NCBI GenBank assembly: GCA_900542165.1
Contig: UQMM01000033.1
Coordinates: forward strand, 1 to 21,149
Length of the DNA stretch: 21,149 nt
Direction of reading: 5' to 3'
From: an uncultured Collinsella sp.
GTDB lineage: Bacteria > Actinomycetota > Coriobacteriia > Coriobacteriales > Coriobacteriaceae
The position numbers were made by a program, and so were the translations under genes. Below the pieces are notes generated by a model. That model made no database searches. It was given only the letters and a program-made list of their open reading frames with translations, and was not told the origin of the DNA. This document shows, piece by piece, positions 7,829-15,170 of this stretch (its first letter is position 1; each line of letters begins with the position of its first letter).

Positions 7829-10008
7829 GCGGCACCCCCCTCACCGTCACCGGTGTAAGCGATGCGCTGCAGCAGCGCCACGATGCCCTCGCCGTCGACG
7901 GGCTCCACCGCAATATGCTTTGCGCTCAGGCGCTTACGGATAATGGGAAGATCGCACGCCTTTGCCTGGCGCATAAGCAGGTAGAGCACGTTGCCGTCGA
8001 CCAAGCCCGCCGCGTCGCTCTCGCGGATTGCCGACCCAATTGCGCCCACCAGCTCGCCGACAGGCTCCATGCCCGGTACCACGCGCAGGAGCAAAAAACT
8101 CCCCATCTTGCTATCTGCCAGCGCCTGCTCCGCCGCGAGCTCTTGGCCAAAGGCCGCCTGCTTGAGCACGCAAGTGCCGTCAACGCAGCGTTTATCCTGC
8201 GCCACCGCCTCATAGTCAAAGGCACGGCCCAGCGCGCTTTCGACCAGCCCGCACAAGATGCGGAACAGGTTTTGATAATAGAGGGTCATTTGGTTTTCGG
8301 CCGCACTACGCACAAAGATCAACACGGCGGGTGCCCCGTCGCGCTCGATCGCGTATCCAAACATGGGAAACCCCGGCGTCAGCTCACGGTTCACCCACAG
8401 GTTCGAACGACCCCCGTCGCCCAAAAGAGGTGCAAGCTGCTCAAGCGTGAGCGAGCGTGCGGCATTTTCGGCAATCGCGGGACTTGCTGCCACCAGGCGT
8501 GCAAATGCCCCGCCCGAAACATGGTAGATCGCCACCGAATCGTTCTCGAGGATCTCGCCCAGAAGCTCGCAGCACTTGCGATAGATGTCGCGTGGGTTGA
8601 GTACGTCGAGCTCCTGCGTCACGGCAAAGATCTTGCCAAAGCTGTCGTGGCGACCCACAATCTGGCGCCTGTACGCGCGCTTGTCCTCGATCGCGTCGTG
8701 GTAAAGCTGTGTGAGGAACGTATTGCGATTACGCACGAGCTCGTTTTGATCGCGCTCCGCCCTAATGGCTTCGCTGTTGCGCAGCTGCACATAGCCGCAC
8801 ACGGCACCCACCACAAAGTACGCAATAAACGGCAGCCAGTTGGACGGCTCGTAAAAGAGACCCTGGAAGGTATAACCGTACTGAGTAAAGTAGCTCGCGG
8901 CCAAACCCACCGACGCCAGCAGCGCCGCAACCAGGCCAAAATCGAGCCCATACAGCGTGCCGATCAGTACCACGTACAGCAGGCGGTAGTCGAGCACGTT
9001 AAGCTGAGCAGACTGCGAAAACACCAGCTCCAGGCCCTCAAAGAGCACCCAGGCCAGCGCGGTCTCCAGGCATTTGATGGGCAGTGTCCGCCCGCGCATG
9101 CGGTCGATGGCGGCACGCAGCGGATGGCGCTTGCCCGCGAGGGTCTGCTCCCAGCGGGCGTGTATGGTCGAAAGATCGCGCAGCACGTCATAGCGCTGGA
9201 ACCACCCGTAGCGCGTGCGGACGGTATCGCTCGGAGCAATGGAGACGACGGCGTCCCCGTCGTAGGTAATGTCGAGCCCCGGGAACAAGCCCTTGAGCGC
9301 CTCGCCCAGGTCTCCCACGGTGTGGGCAAAGCTATCCGGAACCTCGAGTTCCTCGAATGTGGCATCCCAGCTGTCGAAGATGCGACGCACCAGAACGGCC
9401 AGCTCCTCGGCGCAGAGGGCACCGAGCGGTGAGTCCGCCCCAGCCCTCATGACAGCAGAGCCTTGCGAGCACGCCTCGAACAGCGGGGTCAAAATCGGGT
9501 CTTCCAGCGTGGGCGAGGCGGTGTACAGATACGGCACGCGCAAGATCTTGGCCTGAATGCCGTCGCGGACCGCATAGTAGCGGCACAGGTCGTTGGCCGC
9601 ACGGGCAATGATGCCCTTGCCGTTTTGCCCCGCAACGTCCACCGCACCGTCCGCTCCCATGGGACCAGTCACAAACAGCAGCTGAATCTGGCGACCCATG
9701 CAAGCTCGAAAGACGGAGCGCAGCAGCTCGATGTCGCCAACGGCCTCGGTATGCGGCGTGAGATAGGTAGAGAGGTAGACCACACGGTCGAATTCGTAAG
9801 CCTGGTCCAGGTGCTGCAGCAGCTCTTTCCAAGACGCATGGAGCGACGACCCGTCGCGGCGCGCCTCGTTGGCCGCCACGACCTGAACATGGTCACCGGG
9901 AAACGCCTTGGCACAAAAGTCGTCATCGACATACGCGGTATTGCCAACAACCAGCACTTCCACCGTGCGCTCCCCCTCCCCAAATTTAGCTTTTGCCATG
10001 GTAAACAT
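7825..10008 (-). CDS. pelD: PelD-like c-di-GMP receptor with N-terminal degenerate SDR domain
   Basis: A 727-residue protein with four parts. Residues 15-260 resemble an SDR/epimerase fold (VEVLVVGNTAY, RVVYLSTYLTPHTEAVG, LLFVTGPMGADG) but lack a clear YxxxK catalytic pair: the expected place reads QNGKGIIARA. Residues ~315-410 hold about four membrane helices. Residues ~455-600 look like a GAF domain. Residues ~605-725 resemble a GGDEF domain whose active site has become VDGNVLYLL while RESD (662-665) keeps the RxxD inhibitory-site pattern. PelD is the c-di-GMP receptor that activates Pel synthesis, and RxxD is its ligand motif in Pseudomonas. This is the first gene of the operon. An internal ATG at 9999 is an alternative start. 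Confidence 0.9.
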   Translation of the reverse strand: MFTMAKAKFGEGERTVEVLVVGNTAYVDDDFCAKAFPGDHVQVVAANEARRDGSSLHASWKELLQHLDQAYEFDRVVYLSTYLTPHTEAVGDIELLRSVFRACMGRQIQLLFVTGPMGADGAVDVAGQNGKGIIARAANDLCRYYAVRDGIQAKILRVPYLYTASPTLEDPILTPLFEACSQGSAVMRAGADSPLGALCAEELAVLVRRIFDSWDATFEELEVPDSFAHTVGDLGEALKGLFPGLDITYDGDAVVSIAPSDTVRTRYGWFQRYDVLRDLSTIHARWEQTLAGKRHPLRAAIDRMRGRTLPIKCLETALAWVLFEGLELVFSQSAQLNVLDYRLLYVVLIGTLYGLDFGLVAALLASVGLAASYFTQYGYTFQGLFYEPSNWLPFIAYFVVGAVCGYVQLRNSEAIRAERDQNELVRNRNTFLTQLYHDAIEDKRAYRRQIVGRHDSFGKIFAVTQELDVLNPRDIYRKCCELLGEILENDSVAIYHVSGGAFARLVAASPAIAENAARSLTLEQLAPLLGDGGRSNLWVNRELTPGFPMFGYAIERDGAPAVLIFVRSAAENQMTLYYQNLFRILCGLVESALGRAFDYEAVAQDKRCVDGTCVLKQAAFGQELAAEQALADSKMGSFLLLRVVPGMEPVGELVGAIGSAIRESDAAGLVDGNVLYLLMRQAKACDLPIIRKRLSAKHIAVEPVDGEGIVALLQRIAYTGDGEGGAA

Positions 10009-10012
10009 GCGT

Positions 10013-10043
10013 ATTGTACGCTGTCAATGTAGGCCAAAGGCAA
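10013..10043 (-). promoter_or_regulatory. Candidate pel operon promoter, possibly giving a leaderless mRNA
   Basis: On the minus strand a TACAAT -10 box (10013-10018) lies only 4 bases before the pelD ATG at 10008. A TTGCCT -35-like hexamer sits at 10038-10043 with a long 19-base spacer. Transcription would start at or within the first codon, so the message would have no leader. No Shine-Dalgarno sequence precedes the ATG at 10008 or the one at 9999, which fits leaderless translation. The -35 match is weak. Confidence 0.4.
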
Positions 10044-10198
10044 CTTTAAAGCTGTTTTAAGAACTTTTTCAGACGGGAAGCGACTCGCGCCTGAGCCAGA
10101 GAGCCCTACACGTGCCGCTGCACGGCGGAGAAAGGCGAATCCACTACCCCTCAGGCATAATTCCTGAGCAAAATCAAGCAGAGCACACGGCTTTTTGC

Positions 10199-10423
10199 GC
10201 CACTTTAAGACGTAATCGGGATGTGGCGAGAGGCCAAATTCGGAAGTGCGGGGAAAACCAAAGGAATGCTGACCAGACCCCCGTTTTAGGCTTCCGCGAC
10301 CTGCGGTTTTGATACAAAAAAACCGCGTTGTGCTCGAAGGTTTTCGATTTTTCCCCGCACTTCTGTAATTACATCTCTGGATCGAGGGCGCAGGCAATGG
10401 TGACGACATCCACGATAGCGCCC
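10199..10423 (+). repeat. ~222-bp dispersed repeat with inverted arms, copy 1
   Basis: This stretch aligns with 12383-12604 at roughly four in five positions by eye, in the same orientation. It begins at GCCACTTTAAGACG and ends at GATAGCGCCCC. Inside lie inverted arms, CGGAAGTGCGGGGAAAA (10241-10257) and TTTTCCCCGCACTTCTG (10349-10365), with one mismatch. A ~60-base conserved tail follows the right arm. There is no coding potential. The form suggests a MITE-like or intergenic palindromic repeat; no target-site duplication was recognised. Confidence 0.75.
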
Positions 10424-10563
10424 CCCCTATGCCTGATACCAAAATCGTTCCATAGGGACCCGTTTCCCAATGGGACGATTCTTCACAAAGGGCATTAAGG
10501 CGCATGAGAACATGGTAGAGGCAAGCAAGCGCGCTTCCACGTTTTCGCCCATGGTGACCACGG

Positions 10564-10569
10564 TATAAT
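10564..10569 (+). promoter_or_regulatory. -10 box of the AlbA_2 gene promoter
   Basis: A perfect TATAAT lies 37 bases before the start codon at 10607. The hexamer 17 bases upstream (around GTTTTC) is a poor -35, so an activator or a weak promoter is likely. Transcription would begin near 10576 and give a leader of ~30 bases containing GGGAAAGG. Confidence 0.5.
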
Positions 10570-10606
10570 CCAACGAGACAAGCAACGAACGGGAAAGGCA
10601 GCGCGG

Positions 10607-11989
10607 ATGAACCTGGGCAGCGAGAGCGAGACCGTCGAGTTCAAGAAGTCCACTGGCGAGCATAAAGAAGCACTGCAAGCCATCAGCGCCATGCTGAACA
10701 AGCACGGCCGCGGCGAGCTCTACTTCGGCGTGAAGGACAACGGCGATGTCATCGGCCAGGATGTCAGCGACGCAACGCTGCGCCAGGTGACGTCGTGGGT
10801 GTCCGACAAGATCGAGCCCGCGGTGTTCCCGACGGTCGAGTGCCTCGACGCCGATGATGGGCTGCGATACATCAAAATTGCCTTCTCAGGTGCCGACGCC
10901 CCCTACTCCGCCGACGGACGCTACTTCACCCGCGTGGGGACTTCGAACAAAGCGCTGTCGGCCTCGGAGCTGAGCGCCATGGTCGTCAAGCGTGAGCGCG
11001 CCCGTAGCCCGTGGGACTCGCTGCCGTCCGGCAGGCCCGTCTCCGACGCCGACGAGCAGGCGGTGCGTGACTTCGTCGCGCGCGGCGGCAGGGCCGGACG
11101 CGTGGGCGGCGGGTTCGCCGGCGTGGAGGACACCTTGGCAAGGCTCGACCTCGTCGCGCCCGACGGCAGCCTAAGAAACGCCGCGGTGGAGCTGTTCTGC
11201 GAGGGATCCGACACCTACCCCAGGATGAAGCTGGGGCTTCTGGGCGGCAACACCAAGGCCAAGATCCTCGACCTGCGCCGCGAGTGCGGCACCATGCTCA
11301 AGCTGCTCGACTTCGCCGAGTACTTCGTGACGTCGAACATCAGGCGCGAGTTCGTCATCGGCGAGACGGGCATGTACCGCAAGGAGATCCCCGAGATCCC
11401 GGCCGAGGCCATCCGCGAGGCGGTTGCCAACGCGCTGTGCCACCGCGACTACACCACCGGCACCGCCGTCGAGGTCAACGTGTTCATGGACACCGTCCAG
11501 ATCGTGAGCCCGGGCCTGTTCCCCGAGGGCGACTCGCCGCAAGAGCACCTAGACGGTACCGCGAGCGAGTTCGGCCTCCGAAACCCCGCGATCGCGCGCA
11601 CCCTGTTCCGCGCCGGCGTCATCGAGCAGTACGGCACGGGCATACCGCGCATCAAGGAGGCCTGCGAGGCAGCCGGCGTGAGGTTCCGCTTCGAGCAGAC
11701 CGTCAACAGCACCGTCGTCGTCTTCGAGCGTCCTGGGTTACAGAAAGCGGCCTTCAGGAGAACCGCGGCCGACAACCGACCGCTCCTCAGCGAGCGCGAA
11801 CGAGCAGCGATGGCAATTGCCGCCGCTCAGGGGAAAATCACGACCTCCGACCTCGCGCGGGAGTCCAATGTCGGTAGGAAAACGGCCTCGAAGACTCTGA
11901 AAGACCTTGCCGGGCGAGGCCTGTTGGAATGGGTAGGGAAAAGCCCGAAAGACCCGCACCAGTTCTACAGGATGCCAAGCGAAGTTTGA
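10607..11989 (+). CDS. Schlafen AlbA_2 / RecG C-terminal-type ATP-binding protein
   Basis: A 460-residue cytoplasmic protein. Residues 3-125 are a Schlafen AlbA_2 domain (ETVEFKKS at 8-15, GELYFGVKDNGDVIG at 36-50). Residues ~230-375 match the ATP-binding domain often labelled RecG C-terminal, a GHKL-type fold: EAVANALCHRDY (271-282) as the N box, then IVSPGLFPEG, then YGTGIPRI (342-349). Residues ~395-450 look like a winged helix (ITTSDLARESNVGRKTASKTLKDL). Members are usually called putative transcriptional regulators or RNA-binding ATPases, and some occur in defence contexts. Ribosome site GAAAGG precedes the ATG. The gene is alone on its strand, flanked by two copies of the ~222-bp repeat. 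Function is not known for this subgroup. Confidence 0.85.
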   Translation: MNLGSESETVEFKKSTGEHKEALQAISAMLNKHGRGELYFGVKDNGDVIGQDVSDATLRQVTSWVSDKIEPAVFPTVECLDADDGLRYIKIAFSGADAPYSADGRYFTRVGTSNKALSASELSAMVVKRERARSPWDSLPSGRPVSDADEQAVRDFVARGGRAGRVGGGFAGVEDTLARLDLVAPDGSLRNAAVELFCEGSDTYPRMKLGLLGGNTKAKILDLRRECGTMLKLLDFAEYFVTSNIRREFVIGETGMYRKEIPEIPAEAIREAVANALCHRDYTTGTAVEVNVFMDTVQIVSPGLFPEGDSPQEHLDGTASEFGLRNPAIARTLFRAGVIEQYGTGIPRIKEACEAAGVRFRFEQTVNSTVVVFERPGLQKAAFRRTAADNRPLLSERERAAMAIAAAQGKITTSDLARESNVGRKTASKTLKDLAGRGLLEWVGKSPKDPHQFYRMPSEV

Positions 11990-12044
11990 GGCTGCAGGTC
12001 CTAGCCGGGAAACAGGCCCATTGCGTTTGCTGCCCTCCCCCTGC

Positions 12045-12100
12045 TGGGCACTACTGAGTAATCTACTGGGCACTGCTGAGTAATCTACTGAGTAGTGCCC
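12045..12100 (+). repeat. 22-bp tandem repeat ending in an imperfect palindrome
   Basis: Two adjacent 22-base units (12045-12066 and 12067-12088) share TGGGCACT[A/G]CTGAGTAATCTAC and differ at one base. The following TGAGTAGTGCCC is the inverted complement of the unit start, so 12068-12082 can pair with 12086-12100 around an ATC loop, with one mismatch and one wobble. It begins 56 bases after the AlbA_2 stop. It could be an operator, a recombination site or a processed 3' hairpin. Confidence 0.6.
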
Positions 12101-12152
12101 AAGCGCGAGTTGGCAAGTCCGCCGAAGCCCAGAGAAACGGCTCCGAAGAATA

Positions 12153-12182
12153 TACTGACCGCTACTGACCGCTACTGATCGC
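12153..12182 (+). repeat. Three tandem 10-bp units, TACTGACCGC
   Basis: Three consecutive 10-base units are present, two identical TACTGACCGC and a third TACTGATCGC. They run directly into the strong hairpin at 12180-12211. The 10-base spacing is close to one helical turn, which suits cooperative protein binding on one face, although simple slippage could also make it. Confidence 0.6.
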
Positions 12183-12211
12183 GGCATTCGGCAGGCCCGC
12201 CGAATGCCGCG
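12180..12211 (+). terminator. Strong GC-rich hairpin, possible terminator or RNA structure
   Basis: A perfect 13-base stem, CGCGGCATTCGGC (12180-12192) with GCCGAATGCCGCG (12199-12211), closes on a six-base loop. No T-run follows on either strand, so it is not a classical intrinsic terminator. It is the only strong hairpin downstream of the AlbA_2 gene. Confidence 0.45.
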
Positions 12212-12382
12212 GTCTCCCGAGACTAGCAGAGCCGCCCTTATTGTTAGCGCTGCCGAAGCAAGCCCTACTTCAGCAGCAACTTGAATTTTCGTGCGATGAG
12301 CCTCCCCGGAGCCAAGAGCCTTTTGCCCTAATCACAACACCGCAATTCAAGCACCGCAGAAAACTCCATTAGCGATGAACCA

Positions 12383-12604
12383 GCCACTTGAAGACGTGAT
12401 CAAGGTGCGGCAAGGGGTCAAATTCGGAAGTGCGGGGAAAATCGAAGAAATGCTAACCAGGCCCCAGTTTTCGCTTCCGCGAACTGCGGTTTTGGTGCTA
12501 AAAATCGCGTTGTGCTCGAAGGTTCTCGATTTTCCCCGCACTTCCGTAATTACATCCTTGGATCGAGAGTGCAGGCAACAATGACGTCATCCGCGATAGC
12601 ACCC
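12383..12604 (+). repeat. ~222-bp dispersed repeat with inverted arms, copy 2
   Basis: The second copy of the element at 10199-10423, in the same orientation. Its inverted arms are perfect over 21 bases, 12425-12445 against 12526-12546, beginning CGGAAGTGCGGGGAAAATCG. Between the arms is a shared core with TTCCGCGAACTGCGGTTTT, and outside them the shared tail GATCGAGAGTGCAGGCAA. With copy 1 it brackets the AlbA_2 gene. The preceding 12212-12382 holds nothing recognisable. Confidence 0.75.
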
Positions 12605-12693
12605 AACAGTCACGGACGTACAAAAGGCCGTTGCCGGAAGCCTCCATACAACGACTCTTCTTTGCGCGCGCCACGCTCGCAATGCTCCATTAA

Positions 12694-12756
12694 ATGTAAC
12701 TAATTGATTTGCTATATACCATTCATAATGGCACATAGCAAATCAATTAGTTACAT
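12694..12756 (+). promoter_or_regulatory. Perfect 22-bp inverted repeat upstream of the orphan operon
   Basis: Arms 12694-12715 (ATGTAACTAATTGATTTGCT, then AT) and 12735-12756 are exact inverted complements across a 19-base loop that itself holds CCATT-CAT-AATGG. The whole is AT-rich, unlike its left flank, and ends one base before the ribosome site of the 33-codon ORF. A -10-like TATATA (12713-12718) lies at the left arm's edge. It may be a dimeric operator, an RNA attenuator covering the ribosome site, or the end of a mobile element. Confidence 0.65.
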
Positions 12757-12769
12757 GTGGAGGCAGAAC

Positions 12770-12871
12770 ATGAGGGAGTACGTCGAGAAGCAGCTGCACA
12801 CTAGAGTCGATTGCGAGCCCAACGACGCCTCGGAAATAACGACGCAAAACTCTTTCCGAAAGTGTAGGTGA
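12770..12871 (+). CDS. Small ORF (33 aa), translationally coupled leader or small protein
   Basis: An ATG at 12770 follows a good GGAGG site (12759-12763, 6 bases away) and encodes 33 residues beginning MREYVEKQLHTRVDCE and ending FRKCR. It is charged, without a membrane segment, and has two cysteines. Its TGA (12869-12871) forms part of AGGTGA, the ribosome site of the next gene, so ribosomes ending here sit where the larger protein starts. It could be a regulatory leader peptide, an antitoxin-like small protein or the stub of a lost gene. No family was recognised. Confidence 0.5.
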   Translation: MREYVEKQLHTRVDCEPNDASEITTQNSFRKCR

Positions 12872-12876
12872 GCGAA

Positions 12877-14205
12877 ATGGCGACTCATGCATACGATGAC
12901 CTTTATTCTTATCTAGCCGCATTCAAGAACAGCTCTCTTGCCGAAATAATTGCGTACCTAGAAGAACTGGGGCAAAGGAGGTTCGACGCCTTTATTAGGG
13001 GCCTTGCACCCCTTATCCCAATCGAAAAAATCGAAAATCAATCCCTGTTCAATTTTTCTGTTGACTCCACCCTTGAAGGAGGCAAATTCCCCTGCACTGA
13101 CTATGCCTGTCGAGAGCAAAACATTTACCATTTGGCAAAGTTCTCAGCATTGTATGCAGATAAAACACTGATTCATTGCCCTATAGAATCGGCATTCGAA
13201 ATGGGGCACGATGATTATGTCTCAGTCGATGAACTTGCATTCGGGATCTATTTGACCATGCGAGTCGAAGACATAGTCAAAGCTGGAATACTCGGATTTT
13301 CGAGCAATTACATTCCTCTTTGCAAAGATTGCCTAGCGCGACAAATCGAAAGAGAATCAAAAGCAAAAGGATTGATATCGAGTTATTGGGATGAACTCGT
13401 ACGACAATTCTGTTCCTCTACCTCGTGCACTTTAAAACAAGCACCAGATGGGAATCTGTATGTAGCGATTGAGGGAATGGATGCATATGGGTCCCATGAT
13501 GAGATGGATGTCGATTTCCTGGTAATCCCGTCTGAATACGAATCGCTCTATGCAAGCCAAGGCGAAACGCGATTGGATAGAGACATGCTGGAGAAAGGCG
13601 GCATCTTGACTATCCTACTGCCATTGTTGGACGATTGCTTTCAAGCCCTCGTCAATCCCTATTTTTCGAATAGCTCGTATTTAACCACTCGTCCAGCTCA
13701 GATTGAGTTCCTCGAGTCCGCAACTTCCACCCTTTATCCTCGAAAAGATCAGACCATACCCATTCGCCGGTTATCTTGCCCCCTCCCCATTGCTGAAAAT
13801 GCAACGTTGCGTAGCATCCTTGATTGCCGCATTAGAAACGAAGAGTCGTTTCTTGTGTTTAGGGATACCTTGTCCAAAGGCCTGAGCGAAAGGCCCATCG
13901 ACACCTCGACATTAGCTGACCTGAAGAACGACCTAATTGAGCCCGAGCTTCACAAGATATCTTTAGTGATGAAAAACGAGCGATCCCGATTAGTCACCTC
14001 CGCAGGCATTGAAGCCGCTATCGGAATTGCGAGCTTTACATTGGGGCAATACGGAATCGCATCACCTTCTGATGCCATGGCCTTCCTCGGGGCTGCCGGC
14101 ATAGGGGCCGTTGCATCTCAATCCGCAGATTTCTTGCGAGAAGCCAAGGCAAAAGAGAACCCCATGTATTTCCTCTGGAAGCTCAATAGAAACAACCGTC
14201 TGTAA
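12877..14205 (+). CDS. Orphan protein with C-terminal hydrophobic region (442 aa)
   Basis: No family was recognised. The start is set at ATG 12877, 5 bases after AGGTGA; GTG at 12868 would add MSE and overlap the small ORF as GTGA. The N-terminal ~60 residues are helical. Cysteine pairs CTDYAC (about 73-78) and CKDC (149-152) hint at metal binding, with an acidic stretch GSHDEMDVDF near 205-214. The end (about 375-415) has two short glycine/alanine-rich hydrophobic segments followed by FLREAKAKENPMYFLWKL. Base composition is AT-richer than the pel locus, which suggests transfer. Its position next to orphan and NTPase genes suggests a defence or toxin role, but this is context only. Confidence 0.75.
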   Translation: MATHAYDDLYSYLAAFKNSSLAEIIAYLEELGQRRFDAFIRGLAPLIPIEKIENQSLFNFSVDSTLEGGKFPCTDYACREQNIYHLAKFSALYADKTLIHCPIESAFEMGHDDYVSVDELAFGIYLTMRVEDIVKAGILGFSSNYIPLCKDCLARQIERESKAKGLISSYWDELVRQFCSSTSCTLKQAPDGNLYVAIEGMDAYGSHDEMDVDFLVIPSEYESLYASQGETRLDRDMLEKGGILTILLPLLDDCFQALVNPYFSNSSYLTTRPAQIEFLESATSTLYPRKDQTIPIRRLSCPLPIAENATLRSILDCRIRNEESFLVFRDTLSKGLSERPIDTSTLADLKNDLIEPELHKISLVMKNERSRLVTSAGIEAAIGIASFTLGQYGIASPSDAMAFLGAAGIGAVASQSADFLREAKAKENPMYFLWKLNRNNRL

Positions 14206-14282
14206 CCTAAGGGGCAGAACACCGCAGTCGCCGAGCATATCTCGATCATTAAATAAAGGCAGCACTAGAAAGGATGCGAATC

Positions 14283-14405
14283 GTGAAGAACCGATTCCCT
14301 TTACGAATGCCTAATGCAGTAAAAATCACTGGTAGATCCGAGCAGTTTAACCAAGACGACAAGAGCGCGCTCAGATTGCTGTCTGCAGTAGCTAGCCAAG
14401 TATAG
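14283..14405 (+). CDS. Possible small ORF (40 aa) after the orphan gene
   Basis: A GTG at 14283 lies 8 bases after AAAGGA and encodes 40 residues, starting MKNRFPLRMPNAVKITGRSE and ending LRLLSAVASQV. An in-frame ATG at 14274 is too close to the same ribosome site to be favoured. It begins 77 bases after the orphan gene and its 3' end overlaps the end of the opposing gene by 14 bases. It is basic with a short amphipathic C-terminus. Coding status is uncertain. Confidence 0.35.
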   Translation: MKNRFPLRMPNAVKITGRSEQFNQDDKSALRLLSAVASQV

Positions 14406-15096
14406 ATACCATCCTGTTTCCAAATTCGGTCCTACGATAAACCCTTTCTTCTTTCTCAATTTCGTCGGGATCGTCGAAGATGAGCGTCGTATCTACTACG
14501 TCCCACTGCTGCCGATGGATATCCTCAATCAGCAATCCCAGTCCGGTTAATCGAAGAAGAACTTCTGCATCTCTGCCTCTGAGCGTCTGAAAAGTTTCCT
14601 TTTCTCGAAGCATTTCGTAGTCTCCAGGTAGAAATCTGTCCAAAGTCTCTGCAAACAAACGAAGATCGTCCCAGCTAATTTCTTTATCTAGGTAGGCCTC
14701 ATAAATCTTTGCTAGTCGCCGCGCTTTGTCCTCCTCAATGTATCTTTCGAGCAGGATAAGCAGGTACTCAATATCGCGCTTCCTATTTGACTCTTCAAAG
14801 TATTGCTTGTACTTGTTCCATGAGCCATTTTCAAAAGAGTCGCGGTTGAACTCATCGAGGAAACACGCATACTTCTTCAGCAGATGCGCATTGTGGATAT
14901 TGTTTCCGATTTTGTAGATGCTCACTAGGCTTGAGATGACGGGAATGTCCTTCAAGAACTCGTTTTGGAGAATTTCGTCCAGGCCAACCTCTGCGATATT
15001 CGAAATAAGTTCGAGAGAGTCGCTGCAAATAGTCGGCCTTGCGTCGTCTTGCAAGCGCGATAGACCGGCCTTAGTTGATTCCTCTGCGTTTGCCAT
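14392..15096 (-). CDS. Orphan helical protein (234 aa)
   Basis: No named family was recognised. ATG 15096 is preferred over 15111 because GAAAGG lies 7 bases upstream of it. The protein is almost entirely helical and charged. A hydrophobic stretch at about 46-65 (FLKDIPVISSLVSIYKIG, then HNAHLLKKY) is too short and polar for a sure membrane helix. A C-terminal part (LRGRDAEVLLRLTGLGLLIED) could be a wing-helix-like end, and the tail VYRRTEFGNRMVSILG resembles those of proteins ending in a helix-turn-helix fold. It faces the preceding orphan gene (convergent) and shares its AT-rich composition. A role as a partner or immunity factor in the island is possible but unproven. Confidence 0.75.
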   Translation of the reverse strand: MANAEESTKAGLSRLQDDARPTICSDSLELISNIAEVGLDEILQNEFLKDIPVISSLVSIYKIGNNIHNAHLLKKYACFLDEFNRDSFENGSWNKYKQYFEESNRKRDIEYLLILLERYIEEDKARRLAKIYEAYLDKEISWDDLRLFAETLDRFLPGDYEMLREKETFQTLRGRDAEVLLRLTGLGLLIEDIHRQQWDVVDTTLIFDDPDEIEKEERVYRRTEFGNRMVSILG

Positions 15097-15118
15097 AAGA
15101 TTACCTTTCATAATAATT

Positions 15119-15132
15119 TGCCAGTTTTGGCA
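15119..15132 (-). promoter_or_regulatory. Short inverted repeat upstream of the 234-aa gene
   Basis: TGCCA-AAAC-TGGCA on the minus strand lies 22 bases before the chosen start and could be a small operator. It is short enough to arise by chance, and no convincing -10/-35 pair was found. Confidence 0.25.
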
Positions 15133-15170
15133 TGCGTTTGCAGCGCCGCTTTTCTGAAAGTGGCTCCGAT

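Noticed and set aside
7915..9432. A 505-codon plus-strand open frame
   Set aside because: It is the antisense shadow of pelD, rich in His/Arg/Ala with no known motif; the minus strand has clear PelD domains.
10150..10168. CTCAGG-N7-CCTGAG inverted repeat
   Set aside because: Six-base arms without supporting promoter context could easily be chance.
12045..12182. Tandem repeats as a CRISPR array
   Set aside because: The units are directly adjacent with no spacers, and no cas gene is present.
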